Source: Lamellibrachia columna
Lineage: Eukaryota; Annelida; Polychaeta; Sabellida; Siboglinidae
Reading direction: 5' to 3'
Length of the DNA stretch: 64,000 bases
NCBI GenBank assembly: GCA_963662155.1
Contig: OY759271.1
Coordinates: 17,281,084-17,345,083, forward strand
The translations under genes and the position numbers were made by a program. The notes below the pieces were generated by a model. The model was not told the origin of the DNA, made no database searches, and worked only from the letters and a program-made list of their open reading frames with translations. Positions 24,395-37,849 of this stretch are shown here, one piece after another. Every line of letters begins with the position of its first letter. The first letter of the stretch is position 1.

Positions 24395-24545
24395 CACCGG
24401 GCCAGTAAAATATGAAAACTGTTCCGACAGCCCCAAAAAGGTCATCAGGCCAGCAGACCAGTGTTAATGTCGAGGTCTGCAGAGAATTGAAATGCTGGTT
24501 CTCTTGATTGAGAGTGCGATGTTCTAACCACTGAGCCATCAAGTG
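24395..24545 (-). mobile_element. tRNA-derived SINE-like copy
   Basis: On the minus strand from about 24545 the sequence reads ttgatggctcagtggttaga, a good tRNA-type A box (TGGCTCAGTGG), followed about 30 nt later by a weak B-box-like segment and an unrelated body towards 24400. It cannot form a proper tRNA cloverleaf, so a SINE head is the better reading than a functional tRNA. Confidence 0.4.
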
Positions 24546-25013
24546 TTACCTTTCACTAAATATTAGGTATGCAGGAGTGAGATTTAGCAAGTCATGGAAG
24601 AACCAACCTTGCAAAGTGAAGTAGCCCGACAGCTTCTTAGGTAGCCCACTTGCTAATCAATACTTTGATGATAGAAAGTAAATACTTTGAAGATAGAATG
24701 TATGAATGACATCAACGACAAATAAAAAACATCACAAACAGTTTTGAAACATTTATTTTCAAGGCAGGATCAATAGAATGTGATACATAATACTGAATAA
24801 AATACAGCATACACAGGTTGTTTTTCGCTCATAACATGGTACACCAACAGTCTATGCGAAAAGTCTCCAAGCGTCACAGAACATCAGGTCCAGTGAACTG
24901 AACAGTTTTGCTGATTTTTTACAGGACCTGGTTTTACCATAGCCTAGAGAAACTTTAACCAGGTTCCCGATTAATTCACCAGAAGCGCTCCACGCACAAT
25001 GGAGATAATTATA

Positions 25014-25700
25014 TCTAACTATAATCGAGATAGCGTATGTTTTTATGTATGTATGTTTATATGTGGTTATGTTCATGTTTTCCTCTTAGACGGCTTGCAC
25101 CTCGGGCGCCAAACTTTCATGGATTAATCTACGACCCCCACGAATGAAACGTAACGCCTTTATTTTTTCGAAATACCCCATATATCAAGGGTTCTTAGTG
25201 GTTTTTATGGTAAATCAAATGTTCGCTGCGTAAAACGTTAACTTCCAACAATCGCAGAAACCACACACGCCGCGGCGAATACTTCGGTAGGTAAACCGTT
25301 TGAGAGTATGTAGCGCCATCTGGGCAGTTTATATTAATTATGGTAGTCTACAAACAACACAAGTGTCGATGGGTCTAAATTCACGCGACCTTGGCCTGAG
25401 GTCCCAGACCGAGGGCCAATACACAATAAAAAGACAGTAGAAAGCAGATATTCTACAATTCTACAACCAACACAAGTATCCATGCCCCACAGGTCTAAAT
25501 TCACGCGACCTTCCACATTTTGAATGTCACGCACGTGATGCAATGAGTATTGCATCACATGCGTGACACGGTTGTTTCTGGTAATATGTTCGAGCGTATT
25601 GATAGCATATTAGTCTGAGGCATTTGGTAAACATTGCTATCATGAATGTCACGTATAAACTACCACATAATCCGGTCCTTGGGACAGGCATTTTTGCTAG
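25014..25700 (+). mobile_element. Helitron-like dispersed repeat, copy 1
   Basis: This shares most of its length with 45066-45673, including tagacggcttgcacctcggg, tttatggtaaatcaaatg and gagtatgtagcgccatctgg. The 3' end has a short hairpin (ccggtccttgggacagg), then catttttg and CTAG, followed by T. A terminal hairpin plus CTRR inserted before a T is the Helitron 3' signature. The 5' start (a TC after A at 25014) is a best guess. No Rep/helicase is encoded. Confidence 0.6.
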
Positions 25701-25704
25701 TATA

Positions 25705-26190
25705 TATATATAAAAGTAGCGCCACGCGGCACTAAGACTATTAACATGACCGGTTATTATTTCAATGTAGAATGACTATTCAGTTACATGTTGAGCATCG
25801 ATGTGGTTGATTAAAAATACAATGAATTCTCCATACTGATATTGCTTCGGCTACGGTTTGGCAACATTTCTTGCAATGTCAAACGTGTCACAAACACACG
25901 ATTTATGGTTAACATATAGCCAGGACAACACTTCTGAGATGTTTATTAACATTCCGTTTATTTTTGCTGGGTCTAAAATATTGTAGCTCCGTAAATATTT
26001 TGAGTTGCCATGCGGGCTACTGAAGTCAAAAATTTAAGTCGCCCGAAGCTATTTTTGGGCGCCATTGGCGACCGGGCGACCACTAAATCTCAACCCTGGG
26101 TATGACACATTCACTAGCTATTAAAAACATACATTTTACCATTAACAGGCATGCCTTTCAAACATGTATGGAGATGTTCCTTTGACAACC
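25705..26190. other. no gene recognised
   Basis: Sequence between the Helitron-like copy and the Ig exon. On the minus strand it lies downstream of the Ig exon's donor, so it is probably intron. Confidence 0.35.
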
Positions 26191-26198
26191 AGACTTAC

Positions 26199-26483
26199 CT
26201 TTAACCACCAGGTAAGACGCTGTGGATGCCACACCTTCCGAGTTCTCTGCACGGCACAGATACGAGCCCTCATCCACGGCTGTTACATTCCTTATCACGA
26301 GAGTGATGACTCCGTGGTCTTCATCAAACGTGATGTTGTACCGTGGATTACGTGTGATCTCTGTGTCATCTTTGTACCAGGTGACAGTTGGCAGTGGGTA
26401 GCCAATCACCTGGCACTCGAAATGTTGGGTTGCGCCCACCATAGCCACTTCCTCCGAATCAGTCATTTTGTGTAGCGCTCGGA
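26199..26483 (-). CDS. immunoglobulin I-set domain exon (partial gene)
   Basis: A single minus-strand exon of 285 bp encodes one Ig I-set domain: EEVAMVGATQHFECQVIGYP, PLPTVTWYKDD, VITLVIRNVTAVDEGSYLC, then AENSEGVAS. The disulfide cysteines (FEC and YLC), the core Trp (VTWYKD) and the D-x-G-x-Y-x-C motif are all present. It is bounded by a CTGTCAG acceptor (exon starts at 26483) and AAAG|GTAAGT (26193-26198). Both borders are phase 1, the symmetric pattern usual for Ig-domain exons. Such domains occur in titin/twitchin-type muscle kinases, cell-adhesion molecules and hemicentins. No neighbouring exon is visible, so I cannot name the gene; the other exons lie outside the window or are too short to see. 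Confidence 0.75.
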
Positions 26484-26521
26484 CTGACAGCAGGCGCTGA
26501 AGGCACACATCAACCATGGCT

Positions 26522-26822
26522 TAACAAGATGTAACAAGACAATATTTAACAAGATTGCCTTCCAAAGTAAAAAAAAAACAGATGGCAAGTGGACAAGGAA
26601 GCCATTGGTTTATCAAGAGAAAGCCATTGGTTTATCTATGGGTAACCCACCCTTCTGAGATATTTGCTTATAGTTTTTAAACATATTCATGATGCTAGCA
26701 TTTACACAATCTGTAGATAGTTTGTTCCATTCATGTATTGTCCTCTGTGAGAATGAGTACTTTCTGATATATATTCTACACTGTTCCTTCACTAACGTTA
26801 CTTCGTGTCAGTTGTCACAACA
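26522..26822 (-). mobile_element. CR1-like LINE 3' fragment
   Basis: The minus strand matches the last 250-300 bp of the LINE at 13.3-18.2 kb: ctcacagaggacaata, atgaatggaacaaac, gaatatgtttaaaaac, then ccaatggcttccttgtccac and the ttaaatcttg-type tail ending at 26522. The 5' side is truncated. It lies on the same strand as the Ig exon and ends about 38 bp before that exon's acceptor. Confidence 0.75.
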
Positions 26823-26829
26823 CGAAACA

Positions 26830-29250
26830 GAGTTCGGTAACTTGAGTTAAATTATAATTACACAGTTTATAATTAATTACAATTACAATGTAATTAATTA
26901 ATTTTAGAATGCTGTAATTGAACTGTTATGATAATGTTTCTATTTGTAACTTTAATGGACCATTGTAATTTAGCCCAACCCTAGCAACAAACACTTGTGG
27001 TTCGATTTTTTTGTTGTTGGTTTTTTTAACATTAAATTGTTGATTTTTAGAGTTTCTCATAACATTAAATTGCACTTTTTCTTCTTCTTTTTTTCTTTTC
27101 TTATACTGCAGTACAAGATATTTGTCAGTGAAATCGCCTTCCCGGTTCTGATGCCACCGTGATATTGTTTCAGCACATTTCGGATGATCGCCATATTAAC
27201 AATACAGGATACTGCCAGTATAGCGTTGTTTTGGGCACAAAAAGTGTGCAAAAACACAATATTTTTTTCAAATATACGTCCGTTTTGTACCTGAAATGTA
27301 AAGAAGTGATGCAAAGAACACATTATAGTTACTGGTGCAGTTTTCAAGCCACTCCTGTTTTCAACCCATTGAAATCAAATCACGCATGATATCGCATTAG
27401 AGACGTCACTGCGACTGTTTACGACAATAACGATGCAGAGCAAAATATATTTTAATATATAATATAACACAGAACACTTTTATGATATTCATACCTTGAT
27501 AAAAAACACCGACTTTGCATGCTTACCAGACATTATTATTGAGTGTCTGCTGACATGTGTCTCGTTCTTGGCCACGTGACAATAATCGCCCTTTGGTGGT
27601 AGATGTATGGCAAGCCAGTCTTGTCATAAAAGTAGGAATAATTAAAATGTACTACATTAACGTTATAATTATTCCATACAAGTACGTGTATGTGTTTTAT
27701 AAAGTGCTATGACAAGCCTGATTGTTATAAGTTTAAATAATTGGAACAAAGTGGTAAAATAAAAAAGATTGTCTGTACGGCTTGCCATAGATATAGGTTG
27801 AATTCCGCCGGTTTCCTTGTCTTGCGCGAGATGGCTCGGATATTTAATATTTGTAAGTTTTTCACTTAAAACAACTATTTTAATGATTTGTTTGCATTGT
27901 ATAGATGAGGTAGCTGTTAATGATTTGGTATATCGAACTCTTGCACACAAAATGTCTCCAGATTTTTTTTTAAAAAGGCATATTCTATTAAGTAGATTGA
28001 AAACTACACCGACCAGTATACTATTAGTATTACTTGCATTCAAAACATTAGGTAAACATTTTTAATGTCGTTAATAATTTCGGCCAGACTAATACACCTT
28101 TATACCTACAGTTTTACGTTCATATTCGGTTAATTGTATAATTTATCTGTTGTATTTACTTCAAAACAGATATTTGTATAATAGACTTATGTAGGCTCGC
28201 GACGCGGCCTTACGGCCTGCGTATCATATCGGCGTCGGCAACCTGCGAACCAAATTCGGCGTCTTGATCGTACCCAAATAGCACCTAGTCCATCGAATCA
28301 TATGACACTCACGGTACGGCTTAATACAACAAACAGTTATTTCTTCAAACATGGAAAGTGGAATTGCATGCATAAACACTGAAGTTACACAACTTACCAC
28401 GAAACTTTGTCCAGGAAGACGAATACAGCCACCAAAAGTATTCCAGTTACTACTGCAACCTCGCTCGGCGTCGACCGCCAAAAAAATTGTGGTCACGTGA
28501 CCGACGGCACTAATAACAAATCTGACGCTGCTTATTTCGTCGACACACGAACGGCAAATGAATTATCTCAGGACAGACGTCATGTCTCCGAAAAGACGCT
28601 ATTACCAGAGGATGCCCGTTGCCAAGGTCAAAGCCAGCGCCAGCAGCCGGCACCATACACGAAACGGAGAGACGCCGCAAGGGAAGGAAAGATATCGCAA
28701 GGGGCTGGCTCCCTCTGCATCGGGATGAGGGTCTACACGTCGGTGATCAAATTTATCAGCTGGTAAAATGCTGTGCGTGTGTACGCTACCGATTAATTAC
28801 CAATTAAAAACTGCGATGATGCGTTGGTACACTCGTGAAAAGGCACCATAAGAAAGGGTCCGAGTGAACACATTATATATGTATGTACCCACCCCACGAA
28901 CGTTATTTCGGCGTGGTGTTTTACGGTGACCGTAGGGAGCCTCAATCGTTGGGCGGCTACTCCCAGCTCGGAGCCCAGCTGGTCGAATCTCAATTTAGAT
29001 GTAACGGCAATTGTTGATTGGTTGTTGAGTTGATAAGTTTTGCATATCCCTGTAACGTGAAACCGGTCACTCTATTTATGTCGCATACCTGCCAGACAGA
29101 CATACTGCGGCTGTTTATGTAAACGCTGGGTGTAAAAGACGACGACGAAAATGTCCCGTAATTATGTCAGATTTGTCGACGTCACGAATATTTAGAATTA
29201 TATATATTATGCACACAATATGATATTATGATACGTGTGAGTGATTTATG
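26830..29250. other. no confirmed gene; 28.2-29.2 kb is CpG-richer
   Basis: No exon recognised. Frames at 28224-28496 (minus) and 28407-28766 (plus) overlap in a CpG-richer block and show no known domain. The block could be a promoter, conceivably for the minus-strand Ig gene downstream, but no core element supports this firmly. Confidence 0.3.
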
Positions 29251-29269
29251 TATTATAGAGGGGCGTGGC

Positions 29270-29470
29270 AGGGGTCTCAACTGTTAATCTCCCAACTACC
29301 ACCTGTTTTGGGGGCCAACTTCCCATCTCCCTCCTAGCTGTTTATGGGGCCAATCTCGCACCTCCCGCCATTTTTGAGAGTCCACGTCCTACATGTGTTT
29401 GAGATCAACCTCACACCATCCATCAATGTTTAGGACCAGTATATCCCACCTCCCACTGCCAGCCACACCG
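29270..29470 (-). repeat. degenerate repeat family (ggtgggaggttggtctc units)
   Basis: On the minus strand this reads as repeated gtgggaggt...ggtcc units of about 35 bp, ending in gttgagacccctgcca. The same family occurs on the plus strand at 42805-42975 and 46255-46345. Confidence 0.6.
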
Positions 29471-29814
29471 CCTTCATTATACATTGTTGTCAAAGTGTAA
29501 AATAATGCCCTGTACAGCACGTCTATAATCAGGGACGGATCTGGGCTTGTTGGCGGGGGGGGGGGGGGTTCTCAGTCAGTCGTAAGTCATATGTCGTTCT
29601 ACTTACGAACGGGGGGGGGGCGTGTCGTTCTACTTACAGAAGGGTTAATGTTAGCTGGCTGCTTGCATAAGACCCCCTCGGATCGATCCGCTGCTGATAA
29701 TCAACATCTACCAAAACGTGTACTTGCTATTTTTTAAAAGTTTTCATTTACTTGTAAATTTACATTGGTTATTTTGTAGTAAAGGTATAGTAACATTAGT
29801 GATATTAGCCAGTT

Positions 29815-30139
29815 CTTCTTCCTGTCAAGGACTGGGCTTCTCGAGAGCGTTGTAAGTCCTGCTCGGTGCCTCTCACGCGCCGGGAATCGGTGGGTTAGAG
29901 ATAGAGACCACCACTCTTTGAGTCCACGGCATGTTACATATATTTACCCCCTGTGTGTGATCTTTTTACTTCCCCTGGCATAGACACCGTGCAGGTAGAA
30001 CGGACCAACGGGTTTTATAGTGTCCCTTCCGAAAAACACGGGCAAAGTGGGGTGAACGAAATTGTCCAGGTTTGGACCCCGGTCCAAACCGACCGAAAGT
30101 CCGACGCTCTACCGCTCTACCACTCGACCACCGCGCCCC
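29815..30139 (-). mobile_element. tRNA-derived SINE, family copy A
   Basis: The minus strand starts at about 30139 with a tRNA-like head: ggtggtcgagtggtagag (A box) and ggggtccaaacctgg (B box, close to GGTTCAAACC). A body follows: tttcgttcaccccactttgc, gggacac, and ggtgtctatgccaggg. The same body appears at 42976-43206 on the plus strand, showing it is a dispersed family. Confidence 0.65.
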
Positions 30140-30690
30140 ACGTTTGTTGGTAGGTGGCGACACCAGATCCAACTCGCTCCCGTTCGCGTGACGCTCCCCA
30201 TTCCAACGATTGCTGTTGCAGGCCAATGGACGTTTTATAGTTACGCGTCAAATTATGAACCTATCAGAAATCGTGTTAAGTTACCGGGTACGTGTTAAAC
30301 TATGAACCAATAAGAACTCAAAGCGTCAAATTATGTACCAGATTAACCCACTCCATACTCAGGCACCAATAATGTACTACAATAGGATTAATTCCCTTAA
30401 AGTGTGTTTATAACGTGTGTTGTGTGAAATTTTAGAAGCGCTAGCGCTGAATAAATGAATAAAGTTAATATTTCATGTAGGGTAACCTGGGGCAGCGGCC
30501 CCCCAAGGAAAACTTTCAAATTGTACATCATTAAACTACTTTGTATTTATTGTGTTCACATTATGGACGGATATGTGTGTTCTGTGTTACCCATTGGAAA
30601 AAACTATTTTCAGTTAATAATCAACCTAGCTAAGTTGCATTTGAAAAACAGTAAGAATACCCAAAAAAAACCCGTCTTCCCCATCCCTGG

Positions 30691-30728
30691 GTGGTCCTGG
30701 GTGGTCCTGGGTGGTCCTGGGTGGTCCT
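30691..30728. repeat. short 10-bp tandem repeat (tgggtggtcc)
   Basis: Four near-perfect copies of a 10-bp unit. Confidence 0.8.
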
Positions 30729-30790
30729 CTGCCTGGAGCATTATATAACCCCTCCACCCGTGGTTTTCGTTTACATTAAAGAACTATTGC

Positions 30791-30796
<6 letters not shown>

Positions 30797-30852
<56 letters not shown>

Positions 30853-30864
30853 ATATATACATAT
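30797..30864. repeat. (TA)n microsatellite
   Basis: Uninterrupted ta repeats, one break at about 30840. Confidence 0.95.
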
Positions 30865-30869
30865 ACAAA

Positions 30870-31770
30870 TGGCATAATAGTAATATATCAGGCCGTTATG
30901 GTTGTAACATTTAAATAAGAGCTAACATATAATATATACCTTGCAATCCATACATAATGTAATATTGTTTTAGTAATATTCCATTATAATTACAGCTAAC
31001 AGGATAGCAGAACGTAAATCATGCAATGTTCATATTATATTAAATATATTAAACATAATTGGTCATGTGTAATACATTTGACACATTGTGACCATGTGCG
31101 TGTGAGCTGAGACGTAGGGACTGTCTGGCCCCACACACACAATACAACACGATGTATATAAATCACAACATACTATTGCCCATTTTGTATTGTTTGACCT
31201 GTCAACTGATTAATAATATTATCATGTCACCAATTAAACAAATGATTCACAATGTTATATATTGTGAGTTTCAGCCTTTTACTACTGGCAAAATAGTATA
31301 CTATATTATATATAATAGTGCGTATAAAACTTTTAAAACACACTGATTTGTTTACGCCTGTCTCGTGTTGCTGAGCTCTCGGGATGTGTATCATATAGAA
31401 GATAATTAGCTTAATTTTGCACCAGATTTTGGGACGTTCAGAGTTTTATATTTTGCGTACGTGGTGGGGTGTCTTACCCCAAGGCCAGGGCCGTTTTGCC
31501 CAGGGTTACTCTATTACCGAACACAACAACATTTCAGGATCTACCACCGGACTTGGTCGAAATTGAGGGTTATGGGGGATTGGGTGTTTTTTTTTATATA
31601 TAAAAAGGTGAAATGTATTTAATTTTTGCGAATTTCACACGAGTATTACTAGTGGTTGCTGGTAGGCCTACCTAGCTGGCATAACTGCCGAAGTACGAGA
31701 ATTCTGGAAACTGTCTTTATCACTAGTGCCACCTGGCGGATTGAAACGAAAATACTTTTATCTGGATTAT
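30870..31770. other. AT-rich interval, no gene
   Basis: Very AT-rich to about 31350, then mixed sequence. No exon or element recognised. Confidence 0.4.
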
Positions 31771-31774
31771 TATA

Positions 31775-31957
31775 CAGTGCACGGACTGCACGCCACTTAA
31801 TTCAAAGTCGGTTAATTCGAAAAGCTGGATAATTCGAAGTTCTCGTCAGGTCCCGGCCCGAGGCTTTCTTTATCCAGAGCTTCTGATAAATCGAACTCCT
31901 AATAACTCAAAGGGTTTTTGATGGTCCTGGGCACTTCGAATTATCCAGCTTGTTCTG
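31775..31957. mobile_element. small inverted-repeat MITE with TA flanks (pogo/Tc1-like)
   Basis: TA flanks a 183-bp segment that begins CAGTGC and ends TTCTG. Internally aagctggataattcgaagt occurs near the left end and its inverse (acttcgaattatccagctt) near the right. TA duplication and CAG termini fit pogo/Tigger-like MITEs. The outermost bases match poorly, so the limits are tentative. Confidence 0.5.
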
Positions 31958-32049
31958 TACATTTATTTCAATTTAAAACCCCGTCTGCATACACATGCAG
32001 TAAATGTAGATAAATAAAAATACGATAGAAAGATTTGCTGTCCACAGGC

Positions 32050-33261
<1,212 letters not shown>

Positions 33262-33299
33262 TCCTAGACACTTTGCATCTCGGGCGTCAAACTGTCAGG

Positions 33300-33741
33300 T
33301 CTCATCTACAACCCACGGTCGGGTCATCTACGACACCACGGTCGGGTCATCTACGACCCCAGGGTCAGGTCATCTACGACATCACGGTCGGGTCATCTAC
33401 GACCCCACGGTCGGGTCATCTACGACACCACGGTCGGGACATCTACGACCCCACGGTCGGGTCATCTACGACACCACGGTCGGGTCATCTACGACCCCAG
33501 GGTCAGGTCATCTACGACACCACGGTCGGGTCATCTACGACCCCACGGTCGGGTCATCTACGACCCCAGGGTCGGGTCATCTACGACACCACGGTCGGGT
33601 CATCTACGACCCCAGGGTCGGGTCGTCTACGACCCCACGGTCGGGTCGTCTACGACACCACGGTCGGGTCATCTACGACACCAATGTCGGGTTATCTACG
33701 ACACCACGGTCGGATTATCTACGACACCACTGTCGGGTCGT
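33300..33741. repeat. 23-bp minisatellite (ctacgaccccacggtcgggtcat)
   Basis: About 19 copies. Because 23 is not a multiple of three, all three frames stay open, which creates false ORFs. The unit resembles atctacgacccccacg in Helitron-like copy 1 (about 25128). Confidence 0.9.
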
Positions 33742-33814
33742 CTCAGTTTTTCTTTTTCGAAATTCACCCAGCTATTACCTTTTCTAAGAACAATAGAATT
33801 GTCCTTTGTGTTTA

Positions 33815-34302
33815 TTACGTACAATGGTCCGCAACGCTACGCCAACAATTACGTACAATGGTCCTCAACGCCACGCCAACAATTACGTACAATGGTCCGC
33901 AACGCCACGCCAACAAATACGTACAATGGTCCGCAACGCTACGCCAACAATTACGTACAATGGTCCGCTACGCTACGCCAACAATTACGTACAATGGTCC
34001 GCAACGCCACGCCAACAATTACGTACAGTGGTCCGCAACGCTACGCCAACAATTACGTACAATGGTCCGCAACGCCACGCCAACAATTACGTACAATGGT
34101 CCGCAACGATACGCCAACAAATACGTACAATGGTCCGCAACGCTACGCCAACAATTACGTACAATGGTCCGCAACGCCACGCCAACAATTACGTACAATG
34201 GTCCGCAACGCTACGCCAACAATTACGTACAATGGTCCGCAACGCTACGCCAACAATTACGTACAATGGTCCGCAACGCCACGCCAACAATTACGTACAA
34301 TT
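33815..34302. repeat. 34-bp minisatellite (acgtacaatggtccgcaacg core)
   Basis: About 14 copies differing at a few positions (gctacg/gccacg, aatt/aaat). It contains the palindrome TACGTA. All frames are open; no real protein. Confidence 0.9.
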
Positions 34303-34664
34303 CTTGACAACGTCATGCGTCTTTTCTTCAAGTTCAAGTTTTATTCTCTAATACCTTACAATGGTGTATGATATAAATATCAAGAATACTTGAAGGTACT
34401 TAAAACATTAAAATATAATAAGAACAGTCAATGTTAGTTAAACTTACCAATTATTATTTTTATTAACTTAACAATTCTTATTAGTTTATTTAAAATATGA
34501 ATATTAAACAACACAGAGAACTTGAAAGAATTATGGTATAACTTCTATTGTCCGAAGTTATACGTAATACAAGGGCAAAGCGTCGATAGACTCTACTACA
34601 ACGGACAGTATCACGTGAACTACCATGTTATCCCGTCCGTATGATTTGTATATTTCTAGTTATT

Positions 34665-34960
34665 GCAATACATTATGTAATTTGCTAATGTGTCCCAAAA
34701 TACCCCGCGCACTTTCCGTCTTCGTTTAACACCATCATGTCAAACATGCGCCTGCACATCTAGTCTTTCATCAAGTTATTGTACTTGCCACCAGTTACCA
34801 GCCGACCCTTTTGTAACATCCCTGTTCTTCAACATGAATTCTATTTCTTCTCTGGAATGCTGTTAATACATTCAAATGTTTCTATAAACTATCTATATTT
34901 GTTAATTAGAATACTGGCGAGATTTAAAATTATCTACATTCCAGACCGTTGCATGCATGA
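34665..34960. other. no gene recognised
   Basis: AT-rich spacer between the Helitron-like copy and the first MITE. Confidence 0.35.
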
Positions 34961-34966
34961 TTCTAA

Positions 34967-35171
34967 AGCCCGCCATACATATACCGATTCGTCAGTTGTC
35001 AACATGGTAGTTGTCATGTTTATCTTCTCCAACAACAGTTAGCAACAGTTTTTGTGGACATCTGGCATCTGAAAAATCGGTCGGCTGACGATCGGTCGAC
35101 GGTTAGTTGTCAACTATTTGTTGACAGACAGACTGTTGGCGACAAAGAGTTGGTATGTGTGACGGCGGGCT
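34967..35171. mobile_element. MITE, inverted-repeat copy 1
   Basis: Starts agcccgccatacatatacc and ends ggtatgtgtgacggcgggct, inverse of each other. The interior has caacagttagcaacagttttt and cggtcggctgacgatcggtc. No coding. Confidence 0.6.
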
Positions 35172-35323
35172 AAACATGTTCATGTTGTTAAAATTACAAC
35201 ATTTTCTTTATGGTTAACCGCGACACGCCTTCTTAAAGGTGATTCATCTTTAAAACCACGTGCGCTGTCAGTGTTATCACGTCGAGAGAGGCAGCAGTCG
35301 TCACCGTTCACGGTAGGATATGT

Positions 35324-35523
35324 AAGCACGCCATACACACACCAATTCTTCAGTTGACAACATGCTACGTTTTCCTTTGGCAATTCAATGTAGTCGTTAG
35401 TGTCTGTTCTCCACCAACAGTTGGTAACACTTTGTGGACATCGGTCGGCCGATGGTCGGCCGATGGGTAGTTGTCGGCAAACAAACTGTTGGCGACTAAA
35501 AGTCGGTATGCGTCTGGCGGGCT
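35324..35523. mobile_element. MITE, inverted-repeat copy 2
   Basis: Starts agcacgccatacacacacc and ends ggtatgcgtctggcgggctt. It shares tcagttgacaacatg, ccaacagttggtaacac and tttgtggacatc with copy 1, about 150 bp upstream. Confidence 0.6.
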
Positions 35524-35529
35524 TTGGCA

Positions 35530-35850
35530 GACAGCGAGCGTATTGTCTCCGGTAGAATAGTCACCGTTGTCACAGTGTGTTAAAACCGTGACAAATAGGG
35601 TGTGGCGGGTAACGCCAACCTGCGCGGTGAGAGGGCGGTTCAATTGATCTCCCATTCAAGCACATTGTTTGAAGCTTCCCGCCCATACCAGCGGGGTATC
35701 CACCCCGTGCTGTTTGCATTAGTGCGCTCGAGGCAAATTCAACTCGTTTAACGGAACCCTTGTTACGTCTGAATGGGCACTTGACAGCTCGACATCTGCT
35801 TAATATCAGTACCCAGCGAAACTAACACCTTATAAAGTGGAATACTTGCT
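35530..35850. other. no gene recognised
   Basis: Mixed sequence between MITE copy 2 and the microsatellite block. Confidence 0.35.
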
Positions 35851-35854
35851 CTCC

Positions 35855-36442
<588 letters not shown>

Positions 36443-36444
36443 GG

Positions 36445-36835
36445 CAGTGCAGTAATGATGATGATATTGCCACGTTAATTCGACGAATGTTACATTTAAA
36501 TTCTGTGAACATCCTACCACCAGCCTTCCATGTCCCCCAATATAGACGGGTCTATGGTGTAAAATGATGCTGACATATATCCTATAAGAACCGTCCAATA
36601 ACCAAATCGTACGTTCACCGACACTGGACAGACTAAACTTATGCAAATGCAGTTTGATTTGGTATTTCGCAATTGGTAAATTTGTGCGATTAACTGTATA
36701 ACGGTGTACACCACGAACTTAATTGGTGACAATATACTGTTATTAGTATCCAATACAATTAGTATTCATACCCGGATTCATACATTCTATTTTCATGCAA
36801 TGGTTCGTCCTTATGAGCGAACAACACAGCCGGGA
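36445..36835. other. no gene recognised
   Basis: Unique-looking sequence between the microsatellite and the minisatellite cluster. Confidence 0.35.
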
Positions 36836-36836
36836 C

Positions 36837-37363
36837 GCACATAGCACATACCGTACTGCACCAAACATAGCACATACCGTACTGCACCAAACATAGCACA
36901 TACCATACTGCACCAAACATAGCACATACCGTACTGCACCAAACATAGCACATACCGTACTGCACCAAACATAGCACATACCGTACTGCCCCAAACATAG
37001 CACATACCGTACTGCACCAAACATAGCACATACCGTACTGCACCAAACATAGCACATACCGTACTGCACCAAACATAGCACATACCGTACTGCCCCAAAC
37101 ATAGCACATACCGTACTGCCCCAAAAATAGCACATACCGTACTGCCCAAAACATAGCACATACCGTACTGCCCAAAACATAGCACATACCGTACTGCACC
37201 AAACATAGCACATACCGTACTGCCCCAAACATAACACATACCGTACTGCCCCAAACATAGCGCATACCGTACTGCACCAAACATAGCACATACCGTACTG
37301 CCCCAAACATAGCACATACCGTACTGCCCAAAACATAGCACATGCCGTACTACCCCAAACATA
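36837..37363. repeat. 26-bp minisatellite (cacataccgtactgcaccaa)
   Basis: About 20 copies with variants gcacc, gcccc and gccca. All frames are open; no real protein. Confidence 0.93.
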
Positions 37364-37831
37364 GTAGTTGACACTGGAGCCACCACGTCGTAGTTGACAC
37401 TAGAACCAGCACGTCGTAGTTGACACTAGATCGAGCCAGCACGTCGTAGTTGACACTAGAGCCAGCACGTCGTAGTTGACACTAGAGCCAGCACGTCGTA
37501 GTTGGCACTAGAGCCAGCACGTCGTAGTTGACACTAGAGCCAGCACGTCGTAGTTGACACTAGAGCCAACGCGTCGTAGTTGACACTAGAGCCAGCACGT
37601 CGTAGTTGACACTAGAGCCAACGCGTCGTAGTTGACACTAGAGCCAGCACGTCGTAGTTGACACTAGAGCCAGCACGTCGTAGTTGACACTAGGGCCAGC
37701 ACGTCGTGGTTGACACTAGAGCCAGCACGTCGTAGTTCACACTAGAGCCAACGCGTCGTAGTTGACACTAGAGCCAGCACGTCGTAGTTCACACTGGAGC
37801 CAGCACGTCGTGGTTGACTTGACACTGGAGC
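37364..37831. repeat. 26-bp minisatellite, unrelated sequence (gtagttgacactagagccag)
   Basis: About 18 copies directly abutting the previous array, with the same 26-bp period but a different unit. Variants: agcacgtc versus aacgcgtc. Confidence 0.93.
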
Positions 37832-37849
37832 CAGCAATTATGCAAACAA

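Larger units (their letters stand above)
33262..34659 (+). mobile_element. Helitron-like dispersed repeat, copy 3, expanded by minisatellites
   Basis: It begins with ctagacactttgcatctcgg and gggcgtcaaactgtcagg, matching the conserved stretch of the copies at 25.0 and 45.1 kb. It ends with cacgtgaactaccatgttat, then cccgtcc and tttCTAG before a T, matching their 3' ends (34610-34659). The interior is two minisatellites plus a short segment with tttttcgaaat. The terminal hairpin has decayed. Membership is inferred from both ends. Confidence 0.5.

Noticed and set aside
24510..24545. Possible tRNA gene on the minus strand
   Set aside because: The A box is good but the B box is poor and the arms do not fold as a cloverleaf. 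Better explained as a SINE head.
28224..28766. Overlapping frames in a CpG-richer block
   Set aside because: No domain, no splice partner and no conserved motif; not supported as a gene.
30062..30139. Possible tRNA gene on the minus strand
   Set aside because: A and B boxes are present, but the body beyond is shared with another dispersed copy, so it is a SINE rather than a tRNA gene.
36743..37386. Three overlapping minus-strand frames rich in Tyr, Cys and Val
   Set aside because: These are translations of the 26-bp minisatellite in each frame, with no start context or domain.
36837..37831. CRISPR-like regular spacing
   Set aside because: Units are contiguous with no unique spacers, and the genome is eukaryotic. 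These are minisatellites.
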